Part shown: piece after piece, positions 1 through 9,800 of the stretch
Layout of the letters: each line of letters begins with the position of its first letter
Position numbering within the stretch: the first letter of the stretch is position 1
Made by a program: the position numbers and the translations under genes
DNA from: Watersipora subatra
Lineage: Eukaryota > Bryozoa > Gymnolaemata > Cheilostomatida > Watersiporidae
DNA: 64,000 nucleotides
Direction: 5' to 3'
Assembly: GCF_963576615.1 (NCBI RefSeq)
Contig: NC_088711.1
Coordinates: forward strand, 37,506,621 to 37,570,620
Notes under the pieces: model-generated
Database searches by the model: none
Told to the model about the DNA's origin: nothing
Seen by the model: the letters and a program-made list of their open reading frames with translations, nothing else

Positions 1-254
1 CTTTATTCCAAGCTATAGAGGTAAACCTCAACTTTTCGTTATTCATAGGGGTCGTTATTACCGCCACCGGCAAAATATTTTTGTCAACGACTTTTCTAAA
101 GGTTTGGTGAAATTTGATTTTTACCAAACATCCGCTTAGCGATGGCCCTTCGGAAGCAAGGAAAAATGAGGTAACCTTCGCAGAAACTTCAAGAAAAATC
201 GGCAAAATTGATCTTGGTTAAAACGCTCAAAAGAAGAAGATGTCTTTTCTTCTG

Positions 255-400
255 AGTATTTCACTAACGATCAAGTTTTGTCAATTTTAATCTTAAAAAC
301 GTCCTGGCCATAACTTCATCTCAAACAACAAACCAATCTCAAGTGATAGAAAAATCTCTATACTTTTTGATAAAAAAGTTATAAACTTTACATTAGAAAC
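255..400. repeat. degenerate end of TIR family C
   Basis: This stretch resembles the right arm of the family C elements at 34914-35333 and 48701-49230. Shared pieces are the run around ATCAAGTTTTGTCAATTTTA, the phrase AACGTCCTGGCCATAAC (ACATCCTGACAGTCAG in the other copies) and GATAGAAAAATCTCTATACT. No left arm is visible, so it is a decayed or truncated copy. Confidence 0.45.
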
Positions 401-494
401 ATTTAATTTGAAACAAGCCATTTATGCTTTTGATTTATATTATAGTTTGTATATGTACATGTATCTACTAATAAATAAATAATACATGGACTTG

Positions 495-580
495 TGACAG
501 ACCTCTGATAACTTGAACGCTCTGATAACTCGAACACTTTCGCTCGGTCCCGTGAAGTTCGAGTTATCCATGTTTGACTG
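495..580. mobile_element. end of a pogo/Tc1-type DNA transposon (fragment)
   Basis: The fragment ends in TTTGACTG followed by TA. Read from the right on the other strand it begins CAGTCAAACATGGATAACTC and continues with two further degenerate blocks of the type GATAACTYGAACG. A CAGT-type terminus next to TA is typical of pogo and other Tc1/mariner elements. Only one end is present. It abuts directly on a family A TIR at 581-673, so the junction is chimeric. Confidence 0.45.
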
Positions 581-673
581 TATTTTGCACCTACAACACA
601 ACAGAGTAAGACATGGTAAATCTTATGATACCAAATAACTGTAATGTGAATTTTGTTGCAAGTCAACCTTTAA
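581..673. mobile_element. TIR family A, solitary right arm
   Basis: This matches the right terminal arm of the four full-length family A elements (14767, 39763, 44812, 61220). It includes TTTTGCACCTACAACACAAC, GAGTAAGACATGG and the terminal GCAAGTCAACCTTTAA. No left arm lies within reach. Confidence 0.7.
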
Positions 674-740
674 GACAGAGTGTCAACACTTGCCTGTTTC
701 CAGTTAAATTATTGTCTATGCTGAACATTGGCGATTGCAG

Positions 741-888
741 ATGTCCGAGGCTGAATCAGCTGGCTTCAAAGGCATAACCTTCTTTTACCACCACATGAGC
801 AGCCAGGTCATAGTTCAATGGATAGGCGATGACACTGATCCAAAGCTAAAGGCCGCCACAGAAAGTTCTCTGGTTTGTTTGTTTGAAG
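741..888 (+). CDS. zinc-finger gene, first visible exon
   Basis: Acceptor GATTGCAG precedes 741. The frame is open for 49 codons and one base, up to the donor GAAG|GTTGGT. The other two frames contain stops. An earlier GT at 872 (CTG|GTTTGT) would leave phase 0, which does not match exon 2, so 888 is preferred. The encoded stretch is acidic and resembles no domain I know. Confidence 0.65.
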
Positions 889-3800
889 GTTGGTCATTGG
901 TTTAATCTGCTTAACTGCCAGTAATTCATTTCGCTAGCAGTGATTCATTTTGCTGCCAGTAATTCGTTTCGCTAGTAGTGATTCATTTCGCTGCGAGCGA
1001 TTCATTTCTCTGCCAGGGAGTCGTTTGACTGCCACCGAGTCGTTTGGTTGTGAGTCATTTTTCTGCCAGTGAATCATTTGGCTGCCCGTAGTTCATTTTG
1101 CTGCCATGCATTTTTACAAGACGTCGTTTATGCAGCTGTTGCTTACTGTGTGGTAAGCTATTTTAGCAGGCAGTTGTAGCAAGGATTATGTTTACTGAAT
1201 TGCATGATAGATTGTGCATGCCACTTGACAGGAGAGATCTAATAAATGCAAGTTTAGTGAGCAGCATTGAAAAGTCGTCAATGCTTGGGCAGCGTCTTCC
1301 AGAGCTAAGATTTACTTTATAAAAAGGGACTGCATAGAGTATTCACATAGTTCAATTGAATTTCTCATACTCAATGAGAATGCCATAATTTCAATATGTG
1401 AATCATAGACAAATCCTAATAAATGAAGTTGCGCAAGTTCATTTTTTCTATGGAGAAGTTAATACATTTTGCAGGGTTGGATGTCAATCCCGAACTTCTG
1501 GATACTTCTTACGAGGATACTTCTTACGAGGATACTTTTGAGCATGGTAGGTTTGTCTAGTAATAATTTATGACAACTCTTTACGTAGATTCTCACCGTT
1601 AAAACCCAAAAACCAAAGACATTTATACTCTACCTTTACATTTGAAATTTAGGTTTATATCCTTCCATTTTCAAATCGGGAAGGCTAGAATGATTTATTT
1701 TAGTAAATGCAGCCTTGGACCGCAGCGAATGACCTTCTATAATTATCTATTAGATTATATTTTCCTTAGAATTAATTCATTTAAACCAGATCTAAAAATG
1801 TTTAGGAAATTGTTAAATACTCATGTGTTTCCTCAGTACATTGCTACAGGTGCCCTGCACATTATTAACTTTCTTGCTACAGAAATCCTTCATAACAGCT
1901 CGTGTGTATCGTTCCTTCTTGCAGAAAGCTTTTGTAACGGTTCGCCTCAGTACTTCTGCAAAACGTTGATCACAAAATAAACAAATCTGCCCAAAATTTT
2001 TCCGCAATAAATTTAGGATATTGGTTATCATTTTGCCAAAAAATGAGCCTTTTTAGTTTTTGTTTTACTCAGAATTCACAGCATAATATCGCGGTTTCAA
2101 AACTTTTTTTTCAGTTTATGGATGAAAAAAGATTAAACAGTGATCTAAACATATTTTTGCTAGTAAAATTTTTCATCATTGGGCCTCTGGTATTTCTGAG
2201 ACAGGGTACCCTCGGGTTACAACCTCAGTTTTGCCTTACAATGTGGAGCATGATGTTTTCTCATCCCCTCTATACCACACTTTTCCGCCATGTGACATCA
2301 ACAAAAATGTCTCTCGAAATTCAAATTTGTTGGTTGGAGTGCTGCATTTGTCAGAATAATGAAGATGCCGATATGCTATTCGCCAAAATCCTTCCCACAA
2401 TGCCTGAAAGAAATACTATGCTCACACTCCCCCTCCCTTCCCTTTCCCTCTCCCCCTCCCTCTGTATCTCTCTCTCGGTATCTCTCTCTCTCTCAGTATC
2501 TCTCTCTCGGTATCTCTCTCTCGGTATCTCTCTTTCGGTATCTCTCTCTCGGTATCTCTCTCTCTCTCGGTATCTCTCTCTCGGTATCTCTCTCTTTATA
2601 TCTCTCTCTCTGTATCTCTCTCTCTCTGTATCTCTCTCGCTCTCGGTATCTCTCTCTCAGTATCTCTCTCTCGCTCTCTTTGTATCTCTCTCGCTCTCGG
2701 TATCTCTCTCTCAGTATCTCTCTCTCAGTATCTCTCTCTCAGTATCTCTCTCGCTCTCTCTCTCAGTATCTCTCTCTCGGTATCTCTCTCTTTCGGTATC
2801 TCTCTCTTTGTATCTCTCTCTCTCAGTATCTCTCTTTGTATTTCTCTCTCTCTGTATCTCTCTTGCTCTCGGTATCTCTCTCTCTCTCAGTATCTCTCTC
2901 TCTCAGTATCTCTCTCTCTGTATCTCTCTCGCTCTCGGTATCACTCTCTCTCTCGGTATCTCTCTCTCGGTATCTCTCTCTTTTGGTATCTCTCTCTGGG
3001 TATCTCTCTCTGGGTATCTCTCTCTTGGTATCTCTCTCTCTCGGTATCGCTCTCTCGGTATCTCTCTCTCGGTATCTCTCTCTTGGTATCTGTACGACAT
3101 GTAGAATGTCATACAGACTTCACTTCAAATAATCTTTTTTATCTGTCACGCAGTAGGTCACGCGAGGTTAATACATAATCACTCTCTTTATGCTTTCAAA
3201 TGTGTACATTGATACATGTAACACTATAACACTAGAGCAACAACCTATTGGTACAATACTTGCATAAACATTTCCTTCTCCCAAAGGTAGAACAAACTGC
3301 ATGTCATATAGGCTAGTGAGGTTCTGTTGTCATAATAAGGTGTATCCGTTCTTTCCCACCTATGAAGTTACACTGTCAGGTGACAGACAGCGAGTAAAAG
3401 CGATGTAGTTTATAGCTTTATATACAGTCAACCCTCAACATTAGGTGACACAATTCTATCTATTTTGTATATGGAACTCATAAATATTCTAATAAGAAAA
3501 CATTGCGTTTTTTCTACTCTAAAGTTTAAAGGTTTACTTGCAACAAAATTCAAATTACATTTAATTGGTATCAAAAGGTTTACTATATCATACTCTGCTG
3601 TAGGTGCAAAATATGTGGAAATGTGATTACAAGCTCCTAAAAGCCCAAAAACGAACAGTCAATCGCCGCCATCACAAAAACGCCGTAGGTTGGAATCAAT
3701 TTATTTCTCTGACGTACTCAAGCAATTTGGTTATTGTTTTGACACGTGATGTTATCACCTGAATTGAAAGGCCAATAAAAGGCTCAACATAAAACTTCTC

Positions 3801-6800
3801 GTAGCACTAGTTTATGACAAACACTTCGGGTTCTACCGGAAAGCCCGTATCAAATATGGATGCTCGCTACTTTACAGATTACGGAGCTTTGGTTGCTTAG
3901 TTGTTGATATCCTATTAGTGTAGTACCAAAGTTTCAACGCGATTAGATTATTAGCTTGTGATATATTGTCGAGATACTGAGGACATTTCAAACTGGCTAA
4001 GAAATGAAAAATGGCTGCTGATCAGACGTTAGTTCCTAATGACACATTGATTAAGATGATTGGAAATGAGCAGCAAGTTTCTTTTCCTTTTCACACTAAT
4101 ACTAGTTGTTGTTCTATTCATAACAAATATACACCCTCAACAGATTCGGTGTTATGCAGTCATTATCTTTCTTCAGTTATCCTTAAAATATCATGTTTTG
4201 AGAGAGTGTGAAGTAAAAACTAGTTACTCCATTTGATTTCATCTCTTTTGATTATATTCTACGAGCTTGGAGCTTTTAGTTGATTCTCAGCTTGAAAGAA
4301 GTTGTACTATTCTACGTACTTTCACGGTCGAGGGAAAGTTGTTAAAGCTGTCTAGGGTCAGGGGTCATGCTGGTGTATGCATTATTAGGCTTTAATAACA
4401 ACTATATGGTCCGTTATCTATCTTATCATTTCCTGTCATCTTGTCATTTCCAGTACATCAAAACACCGTATTAATAAATATCTCATAGTTGTATCACGAA
4501 TAGCTACATATATTAATATGAACTCAACTGGTAGCTGTTGTCTGCTCTAATGGCTGGTTCACAATGTATCGCTGTATGTCGGTTTTAATCCCACAATACA
4601 CAGAGCGATCATCTATTATAATAATGTTCATGCTAACAAACTGATCTGCGTTTACATCCGCAAATAGTCTGCCGCCTAGAGTTTTCGTTAAATAATGCGG
4701 TCGTGGAAACAATGAAATACTAGTCCTGCAGCAACTGTCATGAAAGAAAATATGATCAAGCAATCCGGGACAACCTATCACCATCGCTAAGGTGGTGGTT
4801 GGCTGTGGTGCGCATTGCCCAGGATGTTGTGGATGTTCGGCAAACTATCGAAAAAGTTCGACATCTGCAATTTTTCCCGACGTATCCTAGTTTTCTCATG
4901 TTTCCCGTGCGCATAGTTGATGAATAATTGCTGAGCGTACAACATTGAGATATGGTGATATAGTGGGAACCAACCTTAGGCTTGAGTGGTCTCAAGATAT
5001 TTATTATTGGTAGGTGAGCAAGAGGCTCATGATGGTCCTTCACCAGTGGTAAATGGACGACAAGAGAATCACGGTGGTCCTTTACCAGTGGTCAATGGAC
5101 TACAAGAGGATCACAATGATGCTTCACCGTTAGTCAATGGAGGACAAGAGAATCCCAATGGCCCTTCACCAGCGGTCAATGGAGGACAGGAGAATCACAA
5201 TGGCCCTTCACCATTGTTGGATGGACTACAAGATAATCACAATGGTCCTTCACCAGTGGTCAATGGAGGAATAGACAATCACGATGGTCCTTTATTGGGG
5301 GTCAATGGAGGCCAAGAGACTCACCATGGTGCTTCACCGGTAGTCAATGGAGGACAAGAGAATCACAATGGTCTTTCACCAGTGGTCAATGGAGGACAAA
5401 AGAATCACAATGGTCCTTCACCAGCGAGCAATGGAGGACAAGAGAATCACAATGGCTCTTCACCAGTGGTCGGTGGACGACAAGATAATCGCAATGGTCC
5501 TTCACCAGGGGTCAATGGAGGACAAGAGAATCATAATGGTCCTTCACGAGTGGTCAATGGAGGTCCTTCACAAGTGGTCAATGGAGGACAAGGTATAGTT
5601 GTTGTCAATCAAGCTAGTTAAGGAAGTCTCAGCTGTGTATATTGCAAGGCAGGATTTGTCTCCTTCTAAATAGCCAAATCTAGTATGTATCTACTGCGAG
5701 TTCAATTGATCTCACTTCTAATACTCATCTGCTAAATTGGTTTAATTATGCAAACCATTTAGGTCACTCTCACTGGTCTTTGTGAGGCGATGTTACATCT
5801 ATGAAACAATCAGAAAGGAAACTCCAATATGTAGGTGAACTAGAGGCTTTTATCGGAATGTTGCATGAGTTATGATGTGGAACACGTGATGCAAGTATGC
5901 TCTTCTTTAGCAGGGCTATATAGATAATTTTGTGAATGTTCTGCACTAATCAAACATTTACCTTGAAAAATAATAAAACAGAGGGCGAGTTGGTCAGCAA
6001 ACATCTAATGAGATTTTGTTTCAAAAAGCAATGAACCTTCCCTAATGTTGCTTACCACTTCCCATGAAAAACATATTTTATGATAATTGCAAAACTATTC
6101 CAAGATAGCTATCGCTAAATGACAAGCTGTTTAATATTTAATAATGCGAATAATATTAAATCGTAATATTATTAAATACAAGCTTTCCGTTTCAGACTAT
6201 TGCGACTTCTTCTCAAAATCATTGCTATCAAGCTTTGTTACTAATCTGCTCACTGCATAATTTTGGGGAGGAACTCGACCGTGAGTTGCCACAGCGGCCA
6301 GACCATTAACTAGAGGATTGAGTAACATCTTCGCTTCGGTGACTCGATATGGCAGATATTTGTAGCGCCAAGTGGAAGCAGGTTCCACAAATGCTGAAAA
6401 AGTCTGTCTTATTTATATGTTTTACACTAATTTTCGAGCGGTTATAGATTTAATCCTATCGGCTTGTATGGGATCTTTAGATTCCGCTAGCAAAAATTTA
6501 TTTTACATAAATTGGAAATTTTAAAAGAAATCAATAATAATTACTGATTCACGGATGTCATCTATTTACAACCTATTAACGAGTGTTTTAGACAATTCTT
6601 GCCGGGTAATAAAATAATTACCCAATTAATTTGAAAAACTCGCCTGGTAGGCTAGTAACTTGAGCTAATCTAAATTTTACTATAATAGGAGCTGGTGTGA
6701 AGCCAGTTTAATAATCATTATATTACGCGTAATGATAAAGGAAGCTAGTTAATAACCAATAGTCTTTTCTCAAGCGCCTTAACCCTTTGACTGGGTATAA

Positions 6801-9800
6801 GCCCCCCCCCAAAAACAACCGAGACTCGTGTAATTTATTTTCGAAAATTCAAAAAAATCGATATTTTATGAACATGCATAGCTCAAATCTTAAATTTAGT
6901 TCAATGAACAAAATTTTTTGTACATATACATTCATTCACATATCTACTACTAAAAAAAAATTACAACCATGTGCAATTGTCCCTGTATGAAATGCTTGGA
7001 AGCATCTTTTTCGGTAGAGTCAAACGCTATAACGTAGCCGTGCGAGCCACCATAACGATCGTTTTCTCTGAATATTCCAAGTATATTAAAAGTCCAAAAA
7101 AGTTTACATCACTTCTATCATTTGAATTAATTTTATTCTGATCAGACAAAAAATCACTAACGATCGCAGGATAAAATAATCTTTTATTTTACCGTTTTGA
7201 AAGTCGAGCCGATGTTGACTGGTTTTTCCAACTTTTAATTTTTTCCAAGGAATCGCGATTTGTTTAGCTTTTAGCACAAAGCAACGCCTCTCAGATAATC
7301 GTTTCATATTGTAAATCATCGACTGATATCTTGTTGATAATATTTAAAACTTACTAGTGTTCATATCCTTTGTTTAACGCTACTAGACGACAGCGTTATA
7401 AACGTCTACCGAAATAGACATAAATGTCGTTTCCCCACGCAACCGGTAAACGACATTCTGGTCATTTCCCCTGTCAAAGGGTTAAGCATCAGTATTTTAA
7501 CCGATGTAATAATTATGTACCCAATTAATCCATTGGCTCGCAAGTAAGCTGGGCGGCTTAATGGGTTAGCTCGCCTGTCTTCAGAAGTGGAGATGCCGGA
7601 TTCAAATCCAGTGAGAAGCAGATTTTTCATTCCTGAAACTATCGCTATAACTGGACACGCGAACGACAGATTAACAGACAAACACTAAGATTTATATTTA
7701 CCGATATAAGATATACAGTAGGCGCTCTTACAACGTAAATAATCTCTTCTAGGAACGTTTGTGCCATAGGGATTTTACGTTATAAGAACAGGAAAATACA
7801 TGTAAATTGCCTAATCCGTTCAAAGATCTTTCAAAACTCAAGAAAAAGGGAAACCGTGATTGAACTCTTTTAATTTGTGGGCCTACCGTAACTGCAGTAC
7901 TATTGGTTTGCATCGAGAAATTTTCTCTGTTTTTCTGATCAATCTCACTGGTTTTATAGACCATGATTGTTGTAATTTTTACAGTAAGTTGATGGGGACT
8001 GCACATCTTCGACATCTATTTGCAACTATTTGTTTATTTTTTTAAATAGCAAAGTCTATTCTGCAAAGTAAAACTATTAACAAATATTCTATACGTCTAC
8101 AATAAAGCAAAACAACAAAATATTTTTACTATAAAAAGCGGCACTACCTGTTCGTCATCTATCTGTAAGCTGGGGTCGATGTTACGATAAAGGAGAACTT
8201 CCAACATTACTCCAACTCGTCACATTCAGATGGGTAGACCGGCGTGGTAACACTTGCGCCAATCGATCGCCTTTGTATTTATGAGCAATTGCGCAGCTAT
8301 CCTATTCTCTGTTTTGTCAACACACCTGACGATCTATCACGACAAACTAGAATGTCTCGAAAGTTGTATATATAATAGATATAACGCTATATAACGCTAT
8401 ACGCACGATGTTTTCTTTCACAAGTGCGATGAGGTAGGTTACCATTTAAATCGATTTTGAGAACTCGTCTGACTTGACACTTTACGTTATATGGAATTTT
8501 TTATATAGTACGAAGCAAGAACTTCGCATAAATTCTTTACGTTATCTGGACTTTATGTTATCTGGAATTTACGTTATCTGGAATTTACGTTATCTGGACT
8601 TTACGTTATCCGAGGTATATGTTATCGGAGTGTCTACTGTATATATATTCTGAATATATTGTTTCTAAATATACATATACATTCAGAAATAAAATATATA
8701 TATACATGTTTCAGGATATGTATATATATTCGGAAATGACAATAAACAAATAATTATATAGATGCTACTTTCTTATTCCTAGGTATTGTTTCGTTTTTCT
8801 TTTTCATTTCATTACATTCTTTTTTTTACTTATTTTTCATTCAAATTCTATTTTTAAAGATCCACATGGCCTCTTAAGGATATGCGTCCTTATAAGATAC
8901 TTTATCATTGATTGTTTAACTAGCATCGATAAGGCTAGACTTTCTATTTTAAAGTTACTTTAATTGTGAGATAACAAGCATAAATTTAGTTGGCAACCAA
9001 TTAGCCTGAAAGGAGATCATATGTGCAGATTTCGAGACATGCTAAATCCATCACCCAATTAGCTTTAGAGCTTTCCAGCTTTTTAGTTGTAGTTGTGGGC
9101 CATCATCTGCAGAGAGGTGCCTTAGCTGGCTCTGGCTATCAGGTCGTCATAACAGTTTCATGCCCCTCCTCTCCCCTCCTTTTGGTAGTTATATGGCTGT
9201 CAAGAAATTAGGAAATCCCTTTAAAGAATAGAGAAAGCATAATATTATTATGCTTTATTATTTGTCTTGAGGTGTTGACTGATGTTCTAAAAAAAGAATC
9301 AAGGAGATTGGCCAACCAGAAGCTGAGATATAGCCAGCCAAACAAAGGTCTACCAAAAAACATAAGTGTTTTGGTAATCATCAATATATGACGTATGAAA
9401 TCGACTTGTGTGCCATTGGTCAATTAAGCTAACTAATGCGCCCTCCTATAACAATCACGGCGTTTTAATTGGTCTAATCCCGGGAAGTATAGAACAATCA
9501 AATTGGGCCTAACAATCATTGCTCTGAGAATTCCGAACCAGTCCCTCTGACGTGTAGATTAGTTTTAGCATAAAATAATTACACGCATCTATTATTTCAC
9601 AACATTTCGCTATCTTGCTAGTTCAGCTCAGTTTTGTTGTTCTCCCACTTAGCTTCCCTATTCAGACTCATCTTTAGCGCTGTTCAGATTTTTTTAACTA
9701 TGGCTAATAAATGGAATCAATTAAATCAATCATCAATCTCGGTTATCATTTGGAATTTTCTACAATTATATTAGTTACATCATTTATTCTATACGCATTT

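Noticed and set aside
2043..3132. Long Ser/Leu/Tyr and Arg/Glu frames
   Set aside because: Generated by the TC-rich microsatellite; flanks are not coding-like.
4011..4211. 66-codon frame starting MAADQTLVPNDTLIKMIGNE
   Set aside because: The beginning looks coding, but no donor fits the phase of the surrounding zinc-finger exons and the rest is low-quality. Could be a lost first exon; not supported.
7545..7640. Functional tRNA gene
   Set aside because: A and B boxes are present but the acceptor stem does not pair properly, and the downstream sequence looks like a SINE body. The same reasoning applies to 59888-59966.
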